Virus record (IMG/VR): IMGVR_UViG_3300027659_000069
Location: 1-42,971 of that record
Source: a virus
Reading direction: 5' to 3' (one strand)
DNA length: 42,971 nucleotides
Below are positions 18,149-25,611 of this stretch, in pieces; the first letter of the stretch is position 1; each line of letters begins with the position of its first letter. Under the pieces are notes generated by a model. That model did no database searches. It was not told the DNA's origin and worked only from the letters and a program-made list of their open reading frames with translations. Made by a program: the position numbers and the translations under genes.

Positions 18149-18432
18149 TTCTTTTCCCGTTCAAGTGCGTCCTTGTAGCCATGAACAACTTTATTACGCA
18201 ACCATGTGGAGTCTGCCGTGCCCGCCCACTCTGCTAGGTTGTTCCAGATCACCATGTATTCGGTTGACTTGCAGTAGGGCGCATTCTTGTCGAGCCACGC
18301 CATCATTTCTCTGTGCCGTATGGTCGGGTCGTGGACTGTGTAAGCAATCCCATAAAACTCGCGCACATGGCATTCGCTCTTGGCCGTGGCTCCCACTAGC
18401 CCCAACAACAGTAACAGAATGAGCCAACGCAT
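18145..18432 (-). CDS. Small secreted protein of the lysis cassette, unknown function
   Basis: 95 residues with a clear signal peptide: MRWLILLLLLGLVGATAKSE, cleavage likely after the Ala-Thr-Ala stretch. There is no convincing lipobox. The mature part has two Cys (C21 and C54) that could form a periplasmic disulfide and a Trp-rich helical end (VIWNNLAEW, then STWLRNKVVHGYKDALEREKK). Spanin subunits sit at this place in many lysis cassettes, but the sequence lacks the coiled-coil/TM layout of i-spanins and an o-spanin lipobox, so I do not call it a spanin. The start codon directly follows the TAA of the 31-residue membrane peptide. Confidence 0.65.
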   Translation of the reverse strand: MRWLILLLLLGLVGATAKSECHVREFYGIAYTVHDPTIRHREMMAWLDKNAPYCKSTEYMVIWNNLAEWAGTADSTWLRNKVVHGYKDALEREKK

Positions 18433-18528
18433 TTACCACATCCAACTCCATGCAATCATGTACGTGCCAAAAATAACGAAGGCCGCTATACAGGCCGCCG
18501 CAATAAATGCTTCAGCCCAGTCTTTCAT
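18433..18528 (-). CDS. 31-residue membrane microprotein in the lysis cassette
   Basis: An ATG at 18528 overlaps the upstream stop as TAATG, and the TAA at 18433-18435 is followed at once by the next gene's ATG, so the gene fits exactly between its neighbours. The product starts MKDWAEAF and continues as one hydrophobic helix (IAAACIAAFVIFGTYMIAW), ending SWMW. This is the layout of a single-pass inner-membrane peptide with an acidic, outward- or inward-facing N-terminus. The exact nesting without any spare bases is strong evidence for translation. Role unknown; a pinholin, antiholin or lysis regulator are possibilities given the neighbours. Confidence 0.68.
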   Translation of the reverse strand: MKDWAEAFIAAACIAAFVIFGTYMIAWSWMW

Positions 18529-18788
18529 TATGCTAGCTCTGGTATTTTCTTCTTGACTTTGGCTGTTATGACTGCTGTCGATGTGTCTCGATCAATTGTC
18601 ATGTAGCCTTGGCAAGTGATGTTGTAGTCTACCCCGTTAGCGTCTTTCTCGCTTTTGATGGGGACTGTGATGTCTAGGCTCTTGAACAGAAATTCTTTGC
18701 CATTTTCAAACACGCGCCAAACGTGATCCATCGTGCCGCGACCTGCTTGGCCTCTCGACTTGTTGAACCGAATTTGGTACGTGTTCAT
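18528..18788 (-). CDS. Conserved small late protein, unknown function
   Basis: 86 residues, basic and beta-rich, starting MNTYQIRFNKSRGQAGRGTM with a WRVFENGKEFLFK strand pair, a central VDYNITCQGYMTIDRD segment, and a basic end. I recall close relatives in many aquatic phage genomes, always unannotated. The start overlaps the 2OG-oxygenase stop by 4 bp (ATGA), and its stop overlaps the start of the 31-residue membrane peptide. It may belong functionally with either the oxygenase or the lysis cassette; the sequence does not say which. Confidence 0.65.
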   Translation of the reverse strand: MNTYQIRFNKSRGQAGRGTMDHVWRVFENGKEFLFKSLDITVPIKSEKDANGVDYNITCQGYMTIDRDTSTAVITAKVKKKIPELA

Positions 18789-19492
18789 ATAATTTCTGCG
18801 GCTGGCGGCATAGCGCAGGCTTGCGGTTGTTGAATCACGGTCAAGTTGAAATGCACAAACTTAATTGGAAGTTCTGCCGCGTGGCGTGTAAACGAATGAG
18901 ACAACCATGAGTTAGCAAAGATCATCATGCCGGGTTTGGGCGTAAAGTTAATCATTTTGCTTGCGGGTGTGGCTGCGCTTATGTCTTGCTCTGGTAAATC
19001 AATCTGCACCTTGCCTGCACGGGGGTCGTGGAACACTACGTTGGAGCCGCCTTCTGGTGTCTTAAGAAAGTAAAAGCCTGTAATCTGTGAACCGTATCCA
19101 TGAACGTGTGCGTCCATTGCAGAGTGCTTATAGTGCTCCTGTGTCCACATTTCTGTAAACGACACTGCTTTGTCCTGCATGGCGTAGCCCTGTTCGTTGA
19201 GAATGTTCCAAGCCGTAGCGCCAACAAACTCAGTAAACCCGGCCATGCGGAGATCACCAAAGTAACTTTGCGTCATGTACACGGGATAAATCTCGTCAAG
19301 GTTACGCTCTTTGCGTTGAACTTCTAAAGCTTCTTCAGAAACAGTATTAACCGCATCCAAGAAGTCAGGGCGCTCAATGATGTATATTGGGCAAGGGAAA
19401 TGGTATGCAACTTGAAGCTGTGTTTGCAGAACAACTTGAGCCACTGACTCAGCGGCTTTACAGACTTCTTGTTTTTTTGTTACTTTGCTCAT
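18785..19492 (-). CDS. 2-oxoglutarate/Fe(II)-dependent oxygenase-like protein
   Basis: 235 residues resembling the putative 2OG-Fe(II) oxygenase family of phages (PF13759 type). The core shows DAHVHGYGSQITGFYFLKTP (H129, H131), a strand VVFHDPR, then GMMIFANSWLSHSFTRH with distal H199, and a downstream basic residue (K211 in PIKFVHFNL) where 2OG is usually bound. The first metal motif reads H-x-H rather than the classic H-x-D/E. Known: these enzymes hydroxylate proteins, nucleic acids or small molecules; phage members mostly lack known substrates. It lies between tail-fibre genes and the lysis cassette with 4-bp overlaps on both sides, so the substrate might be a virion protein or a host factor present late. 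The fold call is good; the activity is inferred. Confidence 0.8.
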   Translation of the reverse strand: MSKVTKKQEVCKAAESVAQVVLQTQLQVAYHFPCPIYIIERPDFLDAVNTVSEEALEVQRKERNLDEIYPVYMTQSYFGDLRMAGFTEFVGATAWNILNEQGYAMQDKAVSFTEMWTQEHYKHSAMDAHVHGYGSQITGFYFLKTPEGGSNVVFHDPRAGKVQIDLPEQDISAATPASKMINFTPKPGMMIFANSWLSHSFTRHAAELPIKFVHFNLTVIQQPQACAMPPAAEII

Positions 19493-19989
19493 TCCGTAAT
19501 CTCAACCCACTGCCAAGCAAAAAAATCAAACTTATACCGCTTACTAGGATCAGGATACGCTGAAGCTTCTCTCCAGTTATTCTCTGCTCCACACCAAAAA
19601 ACATAAAGACCCGCATCTACTTTAGCTTGGTCAAGTATTGGACGTGGTATCGGGGGAACCATTTTGCAAATGGCTTCATCAAACGTCCAAGCTAACCAAT
19701 TAGAAGCATACTCACGCTCACTAAAAGCCGTAATAACCGCCTGTTGCTTTGCGGTTTTTTCTTCGGTAGTCATGTTACGTACAAGCCATACGTCAGACCA
19801 AACGCCATTCACTTTTTCATAAACAGGCCTATCTTCGGCTAACAGTTCATACACGCCCAAAGCAGGCTCCGGGACACGCTCAAAAGGCTCCCAGTGTGCG
19901 GGGATAACGCCAAACGCTTGTAAAATATTATCTTCAAAAGCCGGGTGGTTTTTGATAGAGCCATTTTCAGTTTCAATGTACAAGTTCAT
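19489..19989 (-). CDS. Putative tail fibre-associated / assembly-like protein
   Basis: 166 residues, Trp/Tyr/Pro-rich. The first half (NLYIETENGSIKNHPAFEDN, HWEPFERVPEP, LGVYELL) is a beta-rich module of the kind found in small tail-fibre-linked proteins of freshwater phages. The middle (MTTEEKTAKQQAVITAF) is a helix as in tail-fibre assembly chaperones. The C-terminal part is another Trp-rich beta module (AGLYVFWCGAENNW; FDFFAWQWVEI). It starts right after the Gly-rich adhesin stop, a usual place for a fibre chaperone. Chaperone versus minor fibre subunit cannot be settled by eye. Confidence 0.5.
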   Translation of the reverse strand: MNLYIETENGSIKNHPAFEDNILQAFGVIPAHWEPFERVPEPALGVYELLAEDRPVYEKVNGVWSDVWLVRNMTTEEKTAKQQAVITAFSEREYASNWLAWTFDEAICKMVPPIPRPILDQAKVDAGLYVFWCGAENNWREASAYPDPSKRYKFDFFAWQWVEITE

Positions 19990-21300
19990 TTATAAATCTC
20001 CTGTACAGGTTGATGGAAATGCGCGAGAACATCCGGGCCAGATAATGCGGACAGCACCCGTACCGGGAGTACCGTTATTTCCACCGCCCGTGGCAGAGAA
20101 TGCTCCACCGCCGTAGGCACCGCCACTGCCGCCGTTATACCATACGCCACAACAGCCCATGCAACGATATACCGGCGGAGTACCATTTGCCCCACCTGAT
20201 CCACCGCGACCATAAGTATTACTTTCGCAAGCACCTCCGCCAGCGCCATTTGCTCCTTGACCGAGAAGTCCTACCCCTCCCCCGCCTCCACCTTGGCCAT
20301 AGCTTCCGTTCACATACGCAGAACCCCCACCTCCACCCCCGCTTCCGGCGCCCCCAGCACCCCTGCCATTATTTCCGCCATTCCCCGAGTAACCACCAGC
20401 GCCCCCACCGGAGCCACCACCACCATTTCCGCCGCCATCACCACTGTACGTCCCCCCATAGCTGTAACTTCCTGTGTTACCTGTTGCGCCGCCAAAACAC
20501 GAAGGGTTACCAACGGCCACGTTATAACTATTGCCCGGAGTCACCGACACATTATTTTTATACCCCAAGCCTCCGCCCCCGCCGTAAGGTGAATAGCCTT
20601 TTCCAACAGCTACTATAGAAACTTTAGTAACCCCAGCAGGTGCAACCCATGTGTAACTACCACTATTACCTGTATATACTTGTTGTCCAACCACAATTAC
20701 TGGGGTAGCTGAATTACTCGCTGCACTAGAAGCGCCTGTACCAGCACTATTTGTTGCTGTTACAGTAAACGTATATGCGGTATTAGTAGTCAATCCTGTA
20801 ACAGTGATTGTTCCAGAACCCGCTTGACTTAATGTGCCTGTAATACCACTTGGCGAAGATGTCGCCGTATAGGACGTAATCGTTGCGCCACCATTACTTG
20901 CAGGAGCCGTGTATGTGACAGTTACTGTGGTTGCCCCAGCAGCTGTAGCCGTACCGATCGTTGGTGCTCCCGGAACGATTGCCGCTACAGAAGCTGTAGA
21001 GTTGGAATTAGCCGTAACGCCAGATGGTGCAATGGTATTGGTAGCTTTTACAACACAGCGGATTGTATTGCCAACGTCTGCTGCAACAAGGGTGTATGTG
21101 CTTGATGTTGCACCACTGATGTTTGTTGTGACCCGTTGCCATTGGTAGGTAAATGTAGGTGCTGGCGCACCTGTCCATGTACCGTTAGTTGTTGTAAGCG
21201 TAGAGCCAAACGAGGCTGTACCTGAGACTACCGGGGCCACAGCGTTGACTGGCGCAGAGCCATAGCTGTTCCCAACAGCAGCAAGTAGTATTCCACTCAT
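19990..21300 (-). CDS. Tail adhesin: Ig-like + fibronectin III-like + poly-glycine domain
   Basis: 436 residues from the ATG at 21300, chosen because it overlaps the upstream fibre stop as ATGA; a longer frame would run 54 bp into that gene. Residues about 15-95: bacterial Ig-like domain (TLTTTNGTWTGAPAPTFTYQ). About 110-205: fibronectin III-like domain (TSYTATSSPSGITGTL; TAYTFTVTATNSAG). About 210-250: a beta module (SYTWVAPAGVTKVSIVAVG). About 235-415: very Gly-rich repeats with Asn/Ser/Tyr, ending GAVRIIWPG. Gly-rich C-terminal domains of this type form poly-glycine II sandwiches in phage S16 gp38-like adhesins. Inferred: the distal receptor-binding protein that sets host range. Confidence 0.78.
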   Translation of the reverse strand: MSGILLAAVGNSYGSAPVNAVAPVVSGTASFGSTLTTTNGTWTGAPAPTFTYQWQRVTTNISGATSSTYTLVAADVGNTIRCVVKATNTIAPSGVTANSNSTASVAAIVPGAPTIGTATAAGATTVTVTYTAPASNGGATITSYTATSSPSGITGTLSQAGSGTITVTGLTTNTAYTFTVTATNSAGTGASSAASNSATPVIVVGQQVYTGNSGSYTWVAPAGVTKVSIVAVGKGYSPYGGGGGLGYKNNVSVTPGNSYNVAVGNPSCFGGATGNTGSYSYGGTYSGDGGGNGGGGSGGGAGGYSGNGGNNGRGAGGAGSGGGGGGSAYVNGSYGQGGGGGGVGLLGQGANGAGGGACESNTYGRGGSGGANGTPPVYRCMGCCGVWYNGGSGGAYGGGAFSATGGGNNGTPGTGAVRIIWPGCSRAFPSTCTGDL

Positions 21301-22664
21301 GTTACGTTTCCTGTCACAACACAAACAGTACCAGAAATAAACAACACATTGCAAAGGCCTCGTGTTGCTAAAGAAATAGTTGCTACATCCGAATCAGTGC
21401 CGCCAATGTACGCGGTGGTAATTGACATAGTCAATGTGATTGCGCCTGATGTGTTGTTAAAAATAACAACCGCGTCACCAGCAGCAAAAGTAGCGTTAGG
21501 AACAACAATAGATCCGCTTGCGCCTATTTCAATAAATTCACCAACATCACCCGTGGCTAGGGTATAGCTTGTTGTCTTAGCGGAACCAGACTGCGGTATG
21601 TTTCTATAACCAACAGGGTTAGTGCCGTCAACGGTGCAAGATGACAATACGCCTTGTGATGGTGTTCCCAATTGAGGGGTTGTCAGCGTTGGGCTTGTCA
21701 GCGTCTTGTTGGTCAGGGTTTCTGTACCTGTTGGACTTACATAATCAGTCCCCGCCACCGCAGCAGATATTGCCGTTGCGTTGCCTTTTAAAACACCTGT
21801 AATGGATGTCGATAAAGTCAAAGCGGGAGTCGCACCGCCTGAACTTGAACCAGCAAAGCCATTGGTTGATGCCACGCTAACTGCGGTGACTGTGCCCGAG
21901 GTTGCTGGAGCCGTGCTTGACCATGTTGTACCGTTAGAAGTCAGCACGTTACCTGATGTGCTGGGTGCAACAAACAAAGGTGTTGATGTGCCATTACCCA
22001 GTATGACGTTGTTGGCCGTGAGAGTTGAAAGACCTGTACCGCCTTGAGCCACAGTAACGTCTGTGTTTTCGTCTAACATCCTGACCCACGAACCACCGTG
22101 AGCAAAATACATTGCCCCGTCTGCGTGGCTGTGGGCTATTGCGCCGTGATAGGTTGAAGCAGAAGGAAACGCTGCTTGGTTGGCAAAGTAGAACGGGATA
22201 ATACTGCCCGCGTTTTCTGCTCCCAAGATAGCACTACTAAATGAATTTAAAACATCCACAACGTTAGTGCCATCGTTGTAGACCAGTGTGGCCTTGCCCG
22301 CCGCAACCGCCACGCCTGTGCCAGAGGTGTTCTTAATTGTTTTTACACCTGTACCATTGTTTCTAACGAGGTAAAACTTCTCAATCTGGCAACCAGAACC
22401 CAGTATTAAATTACGTACAGAACCAATGCCCGTAGAGCTTTCTGTGATGTTTAAACGCAGGTTTCTGGCCGCTTGGGTGGTTGCAGAGTCTGTTAGTGTA
22501 ATTGTTACATCTGCGTCTGATGCAAAATTTACCGTGGCAGAGCCTGTAATAGCTTCTCCTAAAACAGCATCACCCAAATTGACATTGGTAGCCGTTCCCC
22601 ATGTGCCTGAGTTTGCCCCAGTTTCAAGCAACTCTATTTTAAGTGCTGAGTACGTTGATGCCAT
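21297..22664 (-). CDS. Tail fibre protein
   Basis: 455 residues. The N-terminus (MASTYSALKIELLETGANSG, then TWGTATNVNLG) is a common virion-binding end of phage fibres. The centre holds the fibre motif VAQGGTGLSTLTANNVILGN and a Ser/Thr/Gly-rich shaft, including SPTGTETLTNKTLTSPTLTT, typical of trimeric beta-structured fibres. The last about 100 residues (YTLATGDVGEFIEIG; GDAVVIFNNTSGAITL; RGLCNVLFISGTVCVV) form a compact beta domain seen at the ends of related fibres. It overlaps the adhesin start by 4 bp, so fibre and adhesin are translated as a pair. Exact attachment site is not visible. Confidence 0.8.
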   Translation of the reverse strand: MASTYSALKIELLETGANSGTWGTATNVNLGDAVLGEAITGSATVNFASDADVTITLTDSATTQAARNLRLNITESSTGIGSVRNLILGSGCQIEKFYLVRNNGTGVKTIKNTSGTGVAVAAGKATLVYNDGTNVVDVLNSFSSAILGAENAGSIIPFYFANQAAFPSASTYHGAIAHSHADGAMYFAHGGSWVRMLDENTDVTVAQGGTGLSTLTANNVILGNGTSTPLFVAPSTSGNVLTSNGTTWSSTAPATSGTVTAVSVASTNGFAGSSSGGATPALTLSTSITGVLKGNATAISAAVAGTDYVSPTGTETLTNKTLTSPTLTTPQLGTPSQGVLSSCTVDGTNPVGYRNIPQSGSAKTTSYTLATGDVGEFIEIGASGSIVVPNATFAAGDAVVIFNNTSGAITLTMSITTAYIGGTDSDVATISLATRGLCNVLFISGTVCVVTGNVT

Positions 22665-22673
22665 TTTTAACTC

Positions 22674-23681
22674 CTAGTTCGTTGCGACTGCAACCCAGTT
22701 GGCAGTCTGTGTATTATCAATTATTTCCCAGAATGGTCGTGCAGTCAACCCATCTGTACCTGTTGCTAACTCGTTAATAGAAGCAATAAAAACCGCCGCT
22801 GCCGCCAACGTATCTGCACTTACTGCATTTTCAGTAATTGTGCTTTTAAATGCTACTTGTGCCGTAATTACATCTGACCCCGTAGCGGTTTCTGTAATTG
22901 CCGCATTAACTACAACTACCGCCGTTACTGCATCTGTTCCCGTCGCCGTTTCTTGCACATCACTAAAATATACAAGACTTCCAGCTATGTTATCTGTTCC
23001 GGTTGCAGTCTCTGCAACTGTAGCTGCATACACCGGCACACTCGATACCGCATCCGTTCCTGTTGCCGTTTCAGTAATTAAAACAGGGTACGTTAATGCT
23101 GCCGTTATTGCATCGCTACCCGTACTTGTCTCATCACACGAATTATCATTTGAGTCTGTTGCAGTTACAGTTTCTGTTCCCGTTGCCGTTTCTGACACAG
23201 AAACGCTAATTGTTAACGTTGAAGTCACCGCATCCGTGGCAACCGCTAACTCACCAAGCCCGCCCCACGAGTTATAACCCCATGCGCTCTCGCCCCATCC
23301 CGTGCCAGCTACTGACGCATCATAAATTTCTCCGCCTGCTTCTATAATTGAGGCTGTAGCTGTTTCGGTAATACTTGAATTTACCGCTATGACCGAAGAA
23401 ATTGCGTCTGTTCCGGTGCTGGCCTCTGTTACTGTAGTTGCATATAGCGGCCCGCCTTCTGTAGCGTCTGTTCCTGTTGACGTTTCCGTTATGTCTGAGG
23501 TAAATACCTTGCCTGCTGCAATTTCATCTGTGCCCGTACCCGTTTCACTAACGGAAGCCCCAACATTAACTGCCGATGTAACCGCGTCTGTGCCGGTAGA
23601 GGTTTCGTCGACGGTGCTGGTGTAGGCGACAAAGCCGCCCCAACCACTGTCCCCCCATGCACCGTCACCCCACCCGGCCAT
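22674..23681 (-). CDS. Repetitive structural protein of 20-residue ETATGTDA units
   Basis: 335 residues built almost wholly from degenerate units of exactly 20 residues that start [V/I]-x-E-T-[A/S]-T-G-T-D-A. Five units cover residues 24-123, seven cover 162-301 and a partial one follows; a Gly/Trp-rich insert (VAGTGWGESAWGYNSWGGLG) separates the blocks and a second Gly/Trp stretch (GWGDGAWGDSGWGG) is at the N-terminus. The C-terminus (WEIIDNTQTANWVAV) is a short beta end. Acidic and devoid of Lys, it looks like a beta-solenoid or fibrous shaft. It stands between tail-fibre and minor structural genes, so it may be a fibre or appendage. I know no function. Confidence 0.7.
   Translation of the reverse strand: MAGWGDGAWGDSGWGGFVAYTSTVDETSTGTDAVTSAVNVGASVSETGTGTDEIAAGKVFTSDITETSTGTDATEGGPLYATTVTEASTGTDAISSVIAVNSSITETATASIIEAGGEIYDASVAGTGWGESAWGYNSWGGLGELAVATDAVTSTLTISVSVSETATGTETVTATDSNDNSCDETSTGSDAITAALTYPVLITETATGTDAVSSVPVYAATVAETATGTDNIAGSLVYFSDVQETATGTDAVTAVVVVNAAITETATGSDVITAQVAFKSTITENAVSADTLAAAAVFIASINELATGTDGLTARPFWEIIDNTQTANWVAVATN
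22719..23612 (-). repeat. Degenerate tandem repeat array, 60-bp (20-residue) period
   Basis: About 13 units in fixed phase: residues 24-123 (five) and 162-321 (about eight), interrupted by a 38-residue Gly/Trp insert region. Protein-level identity is mainly at the E-T-x-T-G-T-D-A core; the DNA is more diverged, which argues for an old, selected array rather than recent slippage. Confidence 0.88.
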
Positions 23682-23682
23682 A

Positions 23683-24261
23683 TTAAGCCGCCAAGCTGAA
23701 TGTGTAAGTTACAGACAAAGTATCGCTGTTCACCACAGAACGGTCACCCGGTGAGCCAAAGTCAGCCGCTGAGAACAATGTTCCTGCTGTACCACTCTTA
23801 GCACTACCGCTGGTCAAGAAAGCCCCGCCCACAGTCGTTGTGCCATTGATGTTAAATACAGCAGGAGAAGCCGTGTTAGTCACTACAGATGGGTTAGCAG
23901 TAGTTGCAGCTACAAACGTAGTCGATACACGGGTTGCATTGCTATAAGCCACAACCTCAGTCCAGCCAGCGTGAGAAGACATCGTATCACCCGCCGCAGG
24001 CGTGTTAGATGAACCCGCACCGTACAGGCCAAGATACCAAGTAGTGATCGGTGTTGTTGAAGTCAAAGCACTGCCAGCCATGTAAGCCAGACCCGCGTTG
24101 ACGACAAGATTCTTAGACTGCGCTTCCCACTTCAAGTTGCCGTCTTTGTCATGGCATTTGATTTCAAATAAACCGGTCGCTTTTGCGTCCTCACCGGTTT
24201 TGGTATTACAGGTCAGGCCACTAGAGACTACGTCGGTGGCTTTGGTTTTTTCAATAGTCAT
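23683..24261 (-). CDS. Minor structural protein, unknown function
   Basis: 192 residues. A short polar N-terminus leads to GLFEIKCHDKDGNLKWEAQS and NLVVNAGLAYMAG, a segment I recall in phage virion proteins next to fibres. Then come TTWYLGLYGAG, a SHAGWTEVVAYSN beta motif and a Thr/Ser/Ala-rich beta C-terminus (FLTSGSAKSGTAGTLFSAAD). It has no Cys-pair, enzyme or membrane motif. A start SD (AGGAGT-like, from actcct on the + strand) precedes the ATG at 24261. Likely a small beta-sandwich virion protein. Confidence 0.62.
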   Translation of the reverse strand: MTIEKTKATDVVSSGLTCNTKTGEDAKATGLFEIKCHDKDGNLKWEAQSKNLVVNAGLAYMAGSALTSTTPITTWYLGLYGAGSSNTPAAGDTMSSHAGWTEVVAYSNATRVSTTFVAATTANPSVVTNTASPAVFNINGTTTVGGAFLTSGSAKSGTAGTLFSAADFGSPGDRSVVNSDTLSVTYTFSLAA

Positions 24262-24270
24262 GATGACTCC

Positions 24271-24693
24271 TTAGTTAGAAGAACGAATAAGAGCCGCCGT
24301 AGCGGTATTTGCTGGCATGGTGATTGTAAACGTGGTTGTAGATGTTTTGTCAGACCCGAAGTCCAAAACAGCTATGGATGGATTACCGGCAACGGTATCG
24401 TTGTAAATCAAAGCACATCTAGCCGTGATTGCCCCAGTCCATGAGATGTTTGGGAAGCTCACAAAAGCTGTGTATCCAGAAGACGATACCGTGATAGGCG
24501 TTAGTATTGCTCCGCCATTAACGTAAGTGCCTGTATTGGCTACTTCGTTTGTAGCTGAATACGTTGTTGTGTCTTCGTTTAAATTTGCGCTGGCTGTGTA
24601 CAGGGCAATCCTAATAACGTCGGTTGTCAAGTCATGAATACCTTGGTACAACTGCGCCTTAAACGAAGTGGTCTGAGTTTGAACAATAGACAT
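24271..24693 (-). CDS. Minor structural protein, unknown function
   Basis: 140 residues. N-terminal FKAQLYQGIHDLTTDVIRIALYTA is a phage structural-protein segment that I recall beside connector genes. The rest alternates beta strands with polar loops (YSATNEVANTGTY, GYTAFVSFPNISWTG, RCALIYNDTVAG, ATAALIRSSN). Shares one base with the connector-like gene upstream at 24693. By order in the cluster it could be a neck or tail-attachment subunit; nothing more can be shown. Confidence 0.62.
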   Translation of the reverse strand: MSIVQTQTTSFKAQLYQGIHDLTTDVIRIALYTASANLNEDTTTYSATNEVANTGTYVNGGAILTPITVSSSGYTAFVSFPNISWTGAITARCALIYNDTVAGNPSIAVLDFGSDKTSTTTFTITMPANTATAALIRSSN

Positions 24694-25352
24694 CAGGTCA
24701 CCGCCTGTCTATATTGACCAGAACGGTAAGCATCCTGACGCTCCATACCATCGCCCAGACGTTTAGCCAATGCAAGTGCTTCTTGATATTTGCCGTTGTA
24801 CAGCGCCATCATGTCTGGCTCACCCTTCATGTAGGTGTAAGCCTCAACCAGCGATGCGTACAAGAGCACGGGATCAAAGTTATCACCTAGCCAAGATGTA
24901 AACGGTGCCACAGTAATGCTTGGTGGGTAGAAGAAATAGTGCAGTTCTGCCCCATATGCGGCGTCTGGTGTTGGGCCAAGAATAAAAGTTAACTCGGCTG
25001 CGTTGTCTGAACGTGGGCCAAACAACGCATAGTACCTAGGAATTCCCGTGTCTGTGGGCTTTGGGTATGCCTGCCGAATAAAGTTAACATCTTTGTTTAA
25101 CAAGTACTCGTACTCGCCACTGGCGTTAATAATAGCTAAAGAATACACCGCCAAAAAATCCGTGGGGCACTGCAAGTACTTGTTGTTTGTTGTGGTTGCG
25201 CCTGTCACGTTACTGCGCAAAGACGGAAACTGTACCGAGTTGAATATACGCTCTTCAGCTTGCGTAACGAACACGGGGATATTAGCCACGAAATCTGCTT
25301 CCGTGTTCTCCGTGTACGCTTGAATCGCGTTGCTGAGTGCGGTGTAATTCAT
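24693..25352 (-). CDS. Head-tail connector / adaptor-like protein
   Basis: 219 residues. N-terminal helix TALSNAIQAYTENTEADFVA and IPVFVTQAEERIFNSVQFP are typical of a phage adaptor protein family known from SU10-like viruses. A beta insertion (KYLQCPTDFLAVYSLAI) is followed by a helical C-terminus (YASLVEAYTYMKGEPDMMAL; KYQEALALAKRLGDGM) as in gp4/gp6-like connector rings. Overlaps its upstream neighbour by 4 bp. It would sit under the portal and join the head to the tail hub. Confidence 0.66.
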   Translation of the reverse strand: MNYTALSNAIQAYTENTEADFVANIPVFVTQAEERIFNSVQFPSLRSNVTGATTTNNKYLQCPTDFLAVYSLAIINASGEYEYLLNKDVNFIRQAYPKPTDTGIPRYYALFGPRSDNAAELTFILGPTPDAAYGAELHYFFYPPSITVAPFTSWLGDNFDPVLLYASLVEAYTYMKGEPDMMALYNGKYQEALALAKRLGDGMERQDAYRSGQYRQAVT

Positions 25353-25609
25353 GCCATCGGGCCTCTGGCTGTAATGCCTTTAGTGGCCGCGCCATTACCA
25401 CGGGTGACAATACCGGAGGTTTTGGTTTCATTCTGACCGTTGTTAATAACGCCAACGCTCATCTTCATGGTGCTAAGACTACTAATGCTAGAGTCTTTGC
25501 CGGGGTTCTCCGACATCACTAGAGGCTTGCCGTTCATTTTGTGCGGTGCAGCATAAGTAGCAGCGTCGCCAACTTCTTTACCCATAACTTTTTTGCTAAA
25601 TTTAGCCAT
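25349..25609 (-). CDS. Small basic late protein with divergent C-terminal tag
   Basis: 86 residues. Polar, Lys- and Ser-rich N-terminal half; the C-terminus SGIVTRGNGAATKGITARGPM is a diverged form of the RADG-x-A-x-KGKT-x-G tag on four proteins encoded at 27.7-29.7 kb. No fold motif. It starts 2 nt after the 57-residue gene upstream (stop at 25612) and overlaps the connector start by 4 bp. Unknown role; probably a virion-associated or assembly peptide of the same set. Confidence 0.65.
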   Translation of the reverse strand: MAKFSKKVMGKEVGDAATYAAPHKMNGKPLVMSENPGKDSSISSLSTMKMSVGVINNGQNETKTSGIVTRGNGAATKGITARGPMA

Positions 25610-25611
25610 GA

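Noticed and set aside
18145-18432. Spanin (o-spanin) call for the secreted lysis-cassette protein.
   Set aside because: There is a signal peptide but no lipobox at the cleavage site and no partner i-spanin.
20100-20618. Long + strand frames opposite the poly-glycine adhesin (His/Arg/Pro-rich).
   Set aside because: They are the reverse reading of Gly codons; no SD, low-complexity product, and the minus frame is clearly the real gene.
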